This document shows, one piece after another, positions 27,201 through 33,758 of a stretch of DNA of 48,813 nt (position 1 is the stretch's first letter; every line of letters starts with the position of its first letter). The DNA comes from Emcibacter nanhaiensis (GTDB lineage Bacteria > Pseudomonadota > Alphaproteobacteria > Sphingomonadales > Emcibacteraceae). The position numbers were made by a program, and so were the translations under genes. The stretch spans positions 1 through 48,813 of the forward strand of contig NZ_VFIY01000009.1 of the NCBI RefSeq assembly GCF_006385175.1. The letters are read 5' to 3'. The notes below the pieces were generated by a model, which was not told the DNA's origin, searched no databases, and worked only from the letters and a program-made list of their open reading frames with translations.

Positions 27201-29076
27201 ATAGAAATGCTACCGACCAGTCGCCTGCTCCATCCGCCGTTGTAGAATGTTCAACGCCGCCCCAGTTCACTGTGATCGTTGCATCTGCTTCCGTTGTTCC
27301 GGAAATCGTCACACCTGCAGATTTTTCAGCGCCATTTACAATATCATCAATTGCAACAACTGAAATAACCGGCAATGGCGGCGCAAGGGCATCAACGGTC
27401 ACATTGATAGGTGTGGACCCACTGACGTTCCCGGCATTGTCAACGAGCTCTGCACTCAGTGAGTGTGCGCCGTCTGCCGTTACATCCGTTGCCTGAACCT
27501 GCCATATGCCCGATGGCGATACAGTCGCAGACCCGATGAGGGTCAACCCTTCATAGAGGTTTACTTTTGCCCCTGCTTCACCCGTACCAGCAACCATAAA
27601 GTTGCCGGCTACCGGTGAGCTGAAATCGCTCGTCACAACGGGTGCTGCCGGAGCGGCGGTATCCACATTGATATTTCGTGCGATAGTCGCGCTACGGTTT
27701 CCGGCCACATCGGTGGTCGTAGCCTGGATTTGAGAAATACCGTCGGCAGGGACTCCACCGGCCACAAATGTAACAGTCCATTGCCCTCCGGCATCAGCCG
27801 TAGCTGTGTGCGTTGTACCATTCCAGACGACTTCGACTGACGCCCCCGCCTCTGCTGTACCGGTTACGTTAACATCCCCTGCTTTCTCGGAAGCATTAAC
27901 GATATCATCTGTAGCAACAGATGCAATTGCCGGTGCGCCTGGCGCCGTCTGGTCAACAGTGATCATTGCTGTCGACGCAGTCACCGGCCCGACCGCACCG
28001 ACGCTATCAATCTGCCTCACTTGTATATCACCTGTCGCATAGCTTCCCGCATTCAGCGTGAAGCTCGATCCCGTCCCCAACAGCCAGGTTTCACCGCCGT
28101 CGACGGAATATTGCCACTTGGCATCCGTATCAATCCCGGAAACTTCCATTGTCCCATCGGAAGTCACGCCATCAGCACCCGAACTCCCTGTATCCTGCGT
28201 GAGAGCCAGGCCCAGACTACCCGGGGCAGGCTTGTTCCCGGGGACGCTTGTCAGCGGAGGGTTCGGATCACTGCCAAGAACATCTTTCAGGTCTTTCGTG
28301 CGCACCGATCCATCGGCAAACACCAATTGGTCATTTAGGGCTCCCCCACCTGCCGCAACCGTAACAGTTTCCGTATTACCCCCCACCGTACGTGTCAGTG
28401 TCAGCGTCGTTCCAGCAACAGTTTTTGTATAGTCGGCAAAATTTCCACTAAAATAGACAATATCAATACCACCACCCAACGCCGTGGCGTCAACCGTTGC
28501 CCCTGGATTGACATAAACTTTGTCGACACCCAAGCTCCCGATGGTCGTGAAGCTCATTCCTGGTTGCGAGGGGGCAAACTCAATACCCGAAGCATCCATG
28601 GCAGCTGCTTTGGTTTCCGCATCGAAGCTGCTCGGCAAGTTTGGAGATGCTGATGTTTCTGTTCCGGAATCGGGCACCGGTGCCGCACCCCCGGAAGCAA
28701 GATGAGTATAAAGGTCATAAGAGCTGACAGTACCGTCGGCAAAAACAAGGACATCACTTGCCGCAGATGATCCGGAACGGGTAACCGTAACGGTTTCAGT
28801 TTTACCGTCCACTTCCCTTTCCAGGGTCATACGTGTTCCCGAGCGAGACAATGTATAATCTGAGAACAGCCCAGAGAAATATATCCGATCGGCGCCAGCA
28901 CCACTCGCCGTGAAATCAAATGAGATACCCGGGCGGACAAACACCGCGTCTACACCTGTGGAGCCGAGAAACTGGATCGACTGCCCTGATAATGTCAGTA
29001 GCCCATAATCCAGAGCAAATTCCTGGTAGTTTGATCCAGGAGACGACATGATGACATATTTTGATGTAATGGGCAT
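18244..29076 (-). CDS. Giant repetitive surface protein, probable type I secretion substrate
   Basis: About 3610 residues from ATG 29076 (AGGAG upstream; the frame extends to a GTG at 29109). There is no Sec signal. The N-terminus has two related domains of about 115 residues, each ending LVFADG(T/S)V. One array II-type repeat comes next, then about 12 Ig-like repeats of about 95 residues (array I) and 16 repeats with WEY(T/S).DGGTTW cores (array II). The C-terminal 600 residues have blades such as GGGFVTVWDTGSDVYFQRFD, then a small Ca-binding-like stretch (LGNGGDDWFYL) and a beta-rich tail, a usual place for type I secretion signals. It lies last in an operon with TolC, ABC and HlyD genes. 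The likely role is a cell-surface adhesin or biofilm protein. The core is far richer in GC than the ends. Confidence 0.9.
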   Translation of the reverse strand: MPITSKYVIMSSPGSNYQEFALDYGLLTLSGQSIQFLGSTGVDAVFVRPGISFDFTASGAGADRIYFSGLFSDYTLSRSGTRMTLEREVDGKTETVTVTRSGSSAASDVLVFADGTVSSYDLYTHLASGGAAPVPDSGTETSASPNLPSSFDAETKAAAMDASGIEFAPSQPGMSFTTIGSLGVDKVYVNPGATVDATALGGGIDIVYFSGNFADYTKTVAGTTLTLTRTVGGNTETVTVAAGGGALNDQLVFADGSVRTKDLKDVLGSDPNPPLTSVPGNKPAPGSLGLALTQDTGSSGADGVTSDGTMEVSGIDTDAKWQYSVDGGETWLLGTGSSFTLNAGSYATGDIQVRQIDSVGAVGPVTASTAMITVDQTAPGAPAIASVATDDIVNASEKAGDVNVTGTAEAGASVEVVWNGTTHTATADAGGQWTVTFVAGGVPADGISQIQATTTDVAGNRSATIARNINVDTAAPAAPVVTSDFSSPVAGNFMVAGTGEAGAKVNLYEGLTLIGSATVSPSGIWQVQATDVTADGAHSLSAELVDNAGNVSGSTPINVTVDALAPPLPVISVVAIDDIVNGAEKSAGVTISGTTEADATITVNWGGVEHSTTADGAGDWSVAFLSGEVPASGVTEVRVTSTDNVGNISAVATRNVVVDDVATTPVINTVADDDRVNGTEKSAGVVVTGTAEVGASIDVDWGGTVHTVSADAAGAWSVRFDATEIPTDGASEVSATATDVAGNVSVVGTHSVNVDTVAPSTPMIASVASDNIVNFSEKSTGVEVTGSAEANTTISVVWGGLTKLATANAAGAWTVSFSEAEIPGDGVTQISATSTDIAGNESAAGLREVIVDTTLPTLADIGGDNYVNAEEKAAGVTLSGSAISASVEVTWGGVTKTAAVDNDGVWSLTFDSSEVPADGLTQVGVTPIDAIGNRGAQETKSVIVDTVAPDAPVITSDFSSAVAGNFMVAGTGEAGAVLRLYDAGSFIGEVTIPASGNWQIQAAGVTADGSHAVTAEVVDPAGNVGPQAAVAVTVDSSLPTMPVISVISGDDVVNTTEKAADVVVSGTAMAGASVDVTWGGVTHSTTAATDGSWSVTFTSGEVPADGATQVSATADSGLGPSAAALRDVVVDTTGATPAIDAVAGDDLVGSAEAAAGVTVTGTAEVGASVEVTWGSTTKTVSTDASGAWSAAFDSGEVPADGASTVSAVATDASGNESTADTRPVTIDTSAPTAPVISEVATDDIVNATEKTAGVTVSGTAEANSVVTVTWGETSHATTADGGGAWTATFASGEVPADGSSQISAIATDAAGNTGDAGTRTVDIDTVAPSAPTINMVSDDDRVSAAEKTAGVTITGAAEAGASVDVDWDGTVKTVTADAGGAWAASFAAGDIPADGSTTISVTATDAAGNTGSAGTRSVEVDTAAPSAPVISAVASDDIVNSTEKAAGVAVSGTAEANAAITVTWGTSVQTTTADGGGAWTVTFASGEVPPDGSTTINATAEDAAGNVSVGGTRNIDIETVEPSAPAIAFANDTGSSGSDLITNDGQVDISGLEAGATWEYTTDGGTTWNAGTGTSFTLAEAVYADGDVQARQTDVNGNTGAAANLGAATVDVTNPAAPSAALANDTGSSGSDLVTNDGQVDVTGLESGASWDYSTDGGTTWNIGSGTSFTLAEGVYADGDIKVRQTDVAGNLGAAGALSGAVTIDTTNPAAPTAAFATDAGSSNSDLVTNEGTVNVTGLEAGASWEYTIDGGTTWNAGTGTSFTLSEGTYANGDVQVRQTDVSGNLGAAANLGAATVDMTNPGALSLALNTDTGTPGDGITSNGQIDVAGLEAGASWEYSTDAGTTWSAGTGTSFLVDPGTYADGDVQARQIDLAGNTGSAASLSGALTVLISVELDNDTGASSSDGITTDGLVNVVVSLGAGESWEYTTNGGTTWNVGTGTTFTLTEGVYADGDVQVRKKDSGGFVVGDPGSLGAVTIDQTNPAALTAAFTNDTGSSSSDQVTSDGQVDISGLEAGATWEYTSDGGTTWNAGTGTSFTLAEGVYASGDVKVRQTDVAGNTGAETNFGAATVDATNPAAPSAALANDAGSSGSDLISNDGTVNVTGLEAGATWEYSVDGGTTWNNGAGTSFTLAEGTYADGDIKVRQTDLAGHLGAVGALSGAVEIDTTNPAALTAAFASDTGSSSSDLITNDGQVDISGLEAGATWEYTSDGGTTWNAGTGTSFTLAEGVYANGDVKVRQTDVAGNTGAETNLGAATVDTTNPAAPTPAFANDTGSSGSDLITSDGQVNISGLEAGATWEYTTDGGTTWNAGTGTSFTLAEGTYANGDVKVRQTDVAGNTGAAANLGAAEVDTTNPAAPSAALANDAGSSGSDLISNDGQVDVTGLEAGATWEYSVNGGTTWNAGTGTSFTLAEGTYADGDIKLRQTDVAGNLGAVGALSGAVEIDTTNPAALTVGLNTDTGSSSSDKITNNGLVDIGNLEAGATWEYTTNGGTTWNSGIGTSFMLAGGTYADGVVKVRQTDVAGNTGAEASLGAVEIDTANPAALSLAINTDTGAVGDFETSNGQIDVTGIEAGATWEYSVDGGTTWTAGTGTSFVLDNGVYNAGNVQARQTDVAGNTGSAGSLSGTWTITSLAVLANDTGVSSTDGITSDGTVNITLTTGVTWEYSLDSGASWTVGTGTSFVLAAGTYADGVVQVREKDGGGAVIGSPQNLGAVTVDISTPSAPTMAWAQDTGVVGDGQTADGRINVFGLEANAIWEYTIDGGTTWTTGSGSSFTLDNGIYAAGDVKVRQTDLAGNQSTATDLGAISVVGTLYMYLANDTGGSATDLISQDGTVNIDKLEPTATSWEYSTDGGSTWTTGTGTSFTLSEGTYLAGDVKIREIVSGSPVAGEDLGWAQIDQTAPAAVGLSLTDNIVTVTGLESGASWEYTTDNGTTWTAGSGGTFTLPLGSYAAGEVQARQTDLAGNQGAAGSLGAVTSAAPASITVRAISIETGDQSPALHGLVDDPDAVVTVTVDGTPYIATNNGDGTWTLADDTIAPLAYSSTAHSASVVATKGAATSNTSNVTIKVQAEHLLQSLPTSTAVFVDQELAPLEGGGFVIVKTTGSPYYQSYSTVYNVGGNVFTGITYEENSAATEYNGAVAGVSGGGHVATWVSLYGGTYNVAVQAYNTSISAADSKVGALQISSTVNSDANPAAAGLDNGTYVVVWQKSSDIYGQRFNADGTKNGGEFLAAPASGTQQRAEVAALDGGGFVTVWDTGSDVYFQRFDNTGAMVGGQTAVATTGASEYNARIAHLSDGRFAVTWYNSSLGDVEVRVFNADGTESIATFTANTTISGTQTNPDIAALPNGGFAVSWQGPGSSGTDVFVQRFDSLGNKVGSEVQADVQSPAGSQTTAHVAGQPNGDVVVSWMWNDGAGNNGVSYAAIDAQGNFAGMDEKLIGTGSHDLLVGTDRSEKFDYNYGSGFPVMLGNGGDDWFYLNEGALGNLGTVGQAGLVRIDGGSGTDLLNINGSSGAIDLSTLMPGIALVGIEEILLVSPSQSLTVTYQDIVAISDTDVLKVTSYNASTVNAAGATSLGTQTEGGITYNLYDLGGSAAADLWVQTNMSVVI
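20130..24520 (-). repeat. Tandem repeat array II of the giant protein
   Basis: Sixteen tandem units of roughly 95 codons (about 285 bp; the last is shorter), each with the frame NDTGSSGSDL..NDGQVD..GLEAGA, WEYT.DGGTTWNAGTGTSF and TLAEG.YA.GD.KVRQTDVAG. Several neighbours are nearly identical in DNA, which points to recent duplication or gene conversion. Two unit types alternate, ending NLGAATVD or GALSGAV.ID. A single related unit also sits alone upstream of array I. GC content is about 65% by eye. Confidence 0.85.
24520..27965 (-). repeat. Tandem Ig-like repeat array I of the giant protein
   Basis: Twelve units of about 85-100 residues. Ten share VISVVA.DDIVN..EK.AGV, then TGTAEAGASV.V.WGG, then W.V.F.SGEVPADG and a final DVAGN. 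Two, near 26100 and 27500, are a shorter variant (SDFSSAVAGNFMVAGTGEAG). Units upstream of about 26300 are diverged and near 50% GC, while later ones approach the composition of array II. Confidence 0.85.
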
Positions 29077-29203
29077 AGCTCGCTCACTCCTAATATCTTT
29101 CGCCTGCACGCAATTGACGCCGGCAAATCAACTTAATTGTTCTTTTGCGCAGCGACATCAGCTTTGGATGTCGCTGCAGTATGGTTCTACGTTCAGAGTT
29201 CAA

Positions 29204-32200
29204 TCACCCTGAAATCACGGCGGAATCCGTCACGCCTAGGGCGGTATTTAACGCTGACAAATTGTCATAGCCGTCCGTTGAGCCGGCAACCGTCACATCA
29301 AGCCAGCTTTGGCCGGAAATCCCGCCTGTTGCGCGTGCAAATTGCATTTGGCTTGGTGCAGACCCACTGTGGACGTAAAAATCAAGGGACAGATCATTTG
29401 CACTCGTACTGAGATCAGAAGCCTGATCATCGATGTAAATTCTGTCATCCGCTCCAAATTCACTTAAAGCGACCCAAAAGTCCGCATCAGCCTGAACACC
29501 GTCAAAGTCTGTTCCAGAGTTCGCCGGATCGGGATCGGCATCGACAAAAACAAGAGCGTAACTGCCTCCTGACAGGTCGTATGTCGCAGCAGCATTCGCG
29601 GCAAGCGTGTTGCCGACCCCACCTATGTCAAGAAAACTGTAACTTGCTGCAAGGGCATCCGTGTCGGTCATAATCTGCGACGCGGCAGCGGCAGAGAGCC
29701 CGCCGGATTGCGCGGATCCGGGAGTAACTGTTGTGAAATTCAACGCTGTCGGATCGCTTACCGCATCGGAAGACAACCCACTTGATGCTCCGGTAAAGGC
29801 GCCAGCATCAATCTCAATGTGATAATCGCTCCCAAGATCGAGATCAAACGTCGGATCTATAACGATAGTATTGCCGGAAATTGTCACCTGCGACGTATCA
29901 CCAGCATCAATGGTAAATGTCCGCGTCACGGTTTCCCCGTGGAAGCCCGTCGCCGTGTCGTCAACAATTCGGATCATCTTTCCGGAAACCGCTGTCACAT
30001 CCTCGCTTGCGGTCAACACAATATTGGAGTGGACATCCAGGTTAGTCACATTGTCGACGTTGCTGGTAAATGCGAGTTGGTCAATAACCTCCAATGAGAA
30101 AGTCTGCTCCGTCGTCAACCCACCACCATCGGTCGCGGTTACTGTAACATCGCCCGTTCCCACGCCCGAGGCTGTCCCCGAAATAACACCCGTTGCACTG
30201 TTGATGCTAAGGCCTGCCGGCAAACCACTCGCACTATAGGAAAGTGTATCTCCGGCATCCGGATCAGAAAAACTTCCACTAATATCGAATGAATAGGCTT
30301 TACCAGTAACAGCGCTATTGGCAGTAACTGCCGATGAAGTAGGAGCTTCATTGACATTTGTCACATTGACCGTAACATCCTGGCTATCGGTCAATGAACC
30401 ATCACTTGCCGTCACAGTGATTGCATAGGAGTCTTGAGCTTCATAATCCGGTGACGCTACGAATGAAATTTCTCCCGTTGCACCGTCAATTGAAAATGCT
30501 GCCGCGTCCGTTCCCCCCAAACTATACGTCAAGCTACTGTTTGCAGCGAGAGGATCCGGATCCGTAGCAGACGCCGTATAGACAACACCCGTTGCGTTTT
30601 CTTCGAAGCTTGCAGTTTCACTGGCCTGTGCAAAGGCAGGCGCTTCATTGATCCGGTCCACGATATAAGTCTCGTTGGAACCGGAAGGAGTCGTTGACGC
30701 AAGTGAAAGTCCCACTTTGTCAACAATCGTGCTCCCACCGGCAATGCCGAGCGACAGGGCACCGTCTTGCGTGGCGCTCGTCAAATCGATCGTTACTGTA
30801 AAGACGTTTTCACTACCGGAAACCGGCGCCACAGCGGACACCGACGCCCCCGCCAGAGATGCGATAAAATCAGAAACTGCCGGTGTTGCACCAAGAGCTT
30901 CGCTGAAAGTTACCGTATAAGCGACACTGTCAACCGCCGTCAGACCGTCGCTACCAACCCCACTTGTCGTCCCGCGCTCCACCGAAACCAGTGTGGGAGC
31001 TGTCAATGTTCCATTGTCGACAACTGACTGTTCCGCGCTTCCTTTGAAAGGTGTACCGTCAGGTGCTTCACTGTCAAACTCGGCAGCACCATCTTTAAAC
31101 AGGGTCTCCGCTGCAACCCCGGAACTATTGTCTGTATAGGAAACGTCACCGCTGCCGCTATCATAAGACAGTCCGGCAGCCAACACACCCAGACTGTCTC
31201 CAACAGGATCCTGACTGCCTCCAGTACGTTCAACATTCTCCGCACCTGCCAGAATTGCCAGTGCCTGACCATATGACTGGGCCACGTCGGACGCACTTGA
31301 GAAATCGGACTGGTCAACCGTTACTACATCCGAGGTAACGACATTATGATCGCCAAGAACGCCAAGCCTTGTTCCAACAGCAACGTTGACACCGTTTATC
31401 GTTCCCGCATCTGCAGTCGGCGTCGTTGTACCGGCCCCCATGATCAATGCAGCAAGTTCGGTTGCCGGTGTAATATTAAGGGTTACAGTGGCGCCCGCGG
31501 CTACATCGATCACATGTGCTGCACGTAAATCACCCGTCATTGTATAGGAAAGACCAGTGACTTCGCTGTTGTAATTGACCTCCCCGTCATTAACGTCCGT
31601 CGCAACAGCCAGAACCGTTCCCGTATAATCGCTTGCCAGCACGATTTCATAGTGCCCGTTGGAATCCACGTCGGAAGTTCCAAGTACGGCACCGTCCGCA
31701 TCATAGAGCGTGACCGTAACACCGTCGTAAACCAGCCCTGCGGCAACCTTCCCCTGAACTACCGTTTCAGGAACGTCAATGATATTGATCACGATATCCT
31801 GACTTACGCTTGTTCCGGAATTGTCCTTCCCGACAAGAGTGATATTATAGGAAGTTTTCATTTCATAATCGGGGCTGGCCTTAAAAGTTACTTCACCCGT
31901 CGAGGGATCAACATTGAAAGCATCCGCATCTTCGCCTTCAAGACTGAAGGTAATGGAGCCCTTACCGCCTGACACTTCCGCTGTCAGTACAGACTCCGTT
32001 CCATTCTCCAGATACTCAATCGTAAGATTCCCATCGATAAACTCGAGTTTGTCGTCACTACCTCCAAAAACCTCGTCACCCCAGAGTGGGGCTGTAATCC
32101 CGAGAGCACCCACACCAAAAACAAGCGCCTCATGAGAAGAAAACCATCCCTCTTCTTCTGTCGCTGCTTCAGTGGCAGGATTGCCCTCATTGCTATCCAC

Positions 32201-32521
32201 TTCAAGGTTATTCTCTGAACTTTCCAGATAAGCCACCTGAAAGGCACCGTCATCCGCCGGGACATCTTCAGCAACATCGGAAGTGACGTCATCGGTTTCG
32301 CTATCATCGGAACGTTTTTCTTCGTCGTCTTCCGTCTTCTCAGACCGTTCTTTCTCGTACTTTGAAATTCGCTCGGAAGTTTCTGACCTTTTATGAGTTT
32401 TCTCAGAAGAATTTCCCCTGGTTTCAGCTGATGGAGCGCCATTCATCACATCCATCCCCGCTGCTCTGCTCACATCGGTGTCCTTAGTTTCTTCCCTTTT
32501 TGAGACTTTAGAATAGGCCAT
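29204..32521 (-). CDS. Large cadherin-like surface protein, probable type I secretion substrate
   Basis: A 1105-residue acidic protein with no Sec signal. Residues 1-110 are unusually rich in Lys, Arg, Glu and Asp (for example RSEKTEDDEEKRSDDSETDD). A short hydrophobic stretch follows (ALVFGVGALGITAPLW), then a cadherin-like domain (GSITFSLEGEDADAFNVDP), a carboxypeptidase-regulatory-like fold, an SbsA-type Ig domain, a second cadherin repeat (TYSLGGTDAAAFSIDGATGE), a dystroglycan-type cadherin domain (SFDISGSFSDPDAGDTLSYS) and a beta-rich C-terminus. The charged start plus hydrophobic stretch may hold the protein in the export channel, as the N-terminus of LapA does, but no sequence match was recognised. 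The ATG has AGGAGA six bases upstream. It sits between the HlyD gene and the giant gene. Confidence 0.85.
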   Translation of the reverse strand: MAYSKVSKREETKDTDVSRAAGMDVMNGAPSAETRGNSSEKTHKRSETSERISKYEKERSEKTEDDEEKRSDDSETDDVTSDVAEDVPADDGAFQVAYLESSENNLEVDSNEGNPATEAATEEEGWFSSHEALVFGVGALGITAPLWGDEVFGGSDDKLEFIDGNLTIEYLENGTESVLTAEVSGGKGSITFSLEGEDADAFNVDPSTGEVTFKASPDYEMKTSYNITLVGKDNSGTSVSQDIVINIIDVPETVVQGKVAAGLVYDGVTVTLYDADGAVLGTSDVDSNGHYEIVLASDYTGTVLAVATDVNDGEVNYNSEVTGLSYTMTGDLRAAHVIDVAAGATVTLNITPATELAALIMGAGTTTPTADAGTINGVNVAVGTRLGVLGDHNVVTSDVVTVDQSDFSSASDVAQSYGQALAILAGAENVERTGGSQDPVGDSLGVLAAGLSYDSGSGDVSYTDNSSGVAAETLFKDGAAEFDSEAPDGTPFKGSAEQSVVDNGTLTAPTLVSVERGTTSGVGSDGLTAVDSVAYTVTFSEALGATPAVSDFIASLAGASVSAVAPVSGSENVFTVTIDLTSATQDGALSLGIAGGSTIVDKVGLSLASTTPSGSNETYIVDRINEAPAFAQASETASFEENATGVVYTASATDPDPLAANSSLTYSLGGTDAAAFSIDGATGEISFVASPDYEAQDSYAITVTASDGSLTDSQDVTVNVTNVNEAPTSSAVTANSAVTGKAYSFDISGSFSDPDAGDTLSYSASGLPAGLSINSATGVISGTASGVGTGDVTVTATDGGGLTTEQTFSLEVIDQLAFTSNVDNVTNLDVHSNIVLTASEDVTAVSGKMIRIVDDTATGFHGETVTRTFTIDAGDTSQVTISGNTIVIDPTFDLDLGSDYHIEIDAGAFTGASSGLSSDAVSDPTALNFTTVTPGSAQSGGLSAAAASQIMTDTDALAASYSFLDIGGVGNTLAANAAATYDLSGGSYALVFVDADPDPANSGTDFDGVQADADFWVALSEFGADDRIYIDDQASDLSTSANDLSLDFYVHSGSAPSQMQFARATGGISGQSWLDVTVAGSTDGYDNLSALNTALGVTDSAVISG

Positions 32522-32561
32522 AATGGTCTCCTGTTTATTGCGTCTAAATTGATCTATAGAT

Positions 32562-33758
32562 TTATCGTTCAGATAATGATTCCGACATCGTCTTGACTAT
32601 TGGCTTGGCTATATAAGAAAGAACCGTTCTCTCCCCCGTATTAATTTCAACAGTGCCGGTCATCCCGGGTTTAATATCAACGAGCTTCCCCTGCCTCTGG
32701 CTTTCCTGCCAGGCCAGGAGATCTGACTTGTCCACTTTCAACCATACTTGATAGAAAATTTGTTCCCCCGTCGGCGCTTTCTCGCTCAACGCGTCGGGAC
32801 TGATATAGATGACTTCCGTCTTGAAACTGCCGTAAATGGAATAGTCATAGGCATCAACCTTGAAATAGGCAGGAAGACCGGCTCGAACTTTCGCCATGTC
32901 CGCAGGAGAAAGCTTCGCTTCGATAACCAAATCACTGTCTGTGGGAACCAACTCCAGAACGACATCACCGGGACGCAATTTTGCTCCGGGTGTTGTAAAA
33001 TATATCCGGCGTACTACACCATCGGAGGAAGCCTTGATCTCCGTCCGGTTTAAAATTTCGTTCCGCTCCGCAAGGATCTGCTCCTCACTCGCGAGTTGCT
33101 CTTCAGCTTTTGTCATTTCAGCCTGGGAGTCAGCAAAATATTTATTCCTGCGATTGGAAACCGCCCCTTGAAGTTCCGCTTCCCTCTGTTGTAAGCGCAA
33201 AAGCTCGATCTTGCCGACATCACCATCCCGAACCAGCTTCTGACTGATCAATATTTCCTCTCGTACAAGCTCCAGGTTCCGGTTGAGTGCAGATATCTCT
33301 TCATCCAGTGCACGCAATCGGGCCTTATATAACTGTGTTTGATTTTCAACAAACTCTTCATAACGGGTGACCTCCGGAGGAAAAGCCAGCTCCCGGCCGA
33401 ACACCTCGGCCCTCAATCTCACCAAATGCGCACGCAATGCTGCGACTTTGGCCAGACTATCTTCGACTGCGGCCTCAGCCTGCGTGCGATCAAGACGCAC
33501 AAGGATTTGACCCTTTCGAACCTTATCCCCTTCAAATACAAGAAGTTTCTCTATCACGCCGTCATTTGCCGACTGGATCATCTGAGTACGGGAGCGGGCA
33601 ATAACCTGCCCCTGGGCCCTTGATGTTTGTGCGATCTTGGACATGGATGCCCATCCGACTAAGGCAATGAGCCCCGCAAAAATCACAAGCAACAGCCAAT
33701 ATTCCCGCCCAAGTGCGGTGCTGTCGTTTTTCCGAGAAAGTGAGATGGAGGAACTCAT
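32562..33758 (-). CDS. HlyD-family type I secretion adaptor
   Basis: A 398-residue membrane fusion protein. One inner-membrane helix (YWLLLVIFAGLIALVGW, about residues 20-37) is followed by a lipoyl-like half (VIEKLLVFEGDKVRKGQILVRLD), a long coiled-coil hairpin (about 90-240), the second lipoyl half with SDGVVRRIYFTTPGAKLRPG, and a beta-barrel end (PGMTGTVEINTGERTVLSYI) that is the HlyD signature region. It would link the ABC exporter to the TolC channel across the periplasm. The ATG overlaps the stop of the ABC gene (ATGA) and has GGAGG close upstream. The cadherin-like substrate gene follows 40 nt later. Confidence 0.95.
   Translation of the reverse strand: MSSSISLSRKNDSTALGREYWLLLVIFAGLIALVGWASMSKIAQTSRAQGQVIARSRTQMIQSANDGVIEKLLVFEGDKVRKGQILVRLDRTQAEAAVEDSLAKVAALRAHLVRLRAEVFGRELAFPPEVTRYEEFVENQTQLYKARLRALDEEISALNRNLELVREEILISQKLVRDGDVGKIELLRLQQREAELQGAVSNRRNKYFADSQAEMTKAEEQLASEEQILAERNEILNRTEIKASSDGVVRRIYFTTPGAKLRPGDVVLELVPTDSDLVIEAKLSPADMAKVRAGLPAYFKVDAYDYSIYGSFKTEVIYISPDALSEKAPTGEQIFYQVWLKVDKSDLLAWQESQRQGKLVDIKPGMTGTVEINTGERTVLSYIAKPIVKTMSESLSER

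Noticed and set aside
18244-29076. CRISPR array
   Set aside because: The regular repeats are long in-frame protein repeats of about 285 bp, not short repeats with unique spacers.
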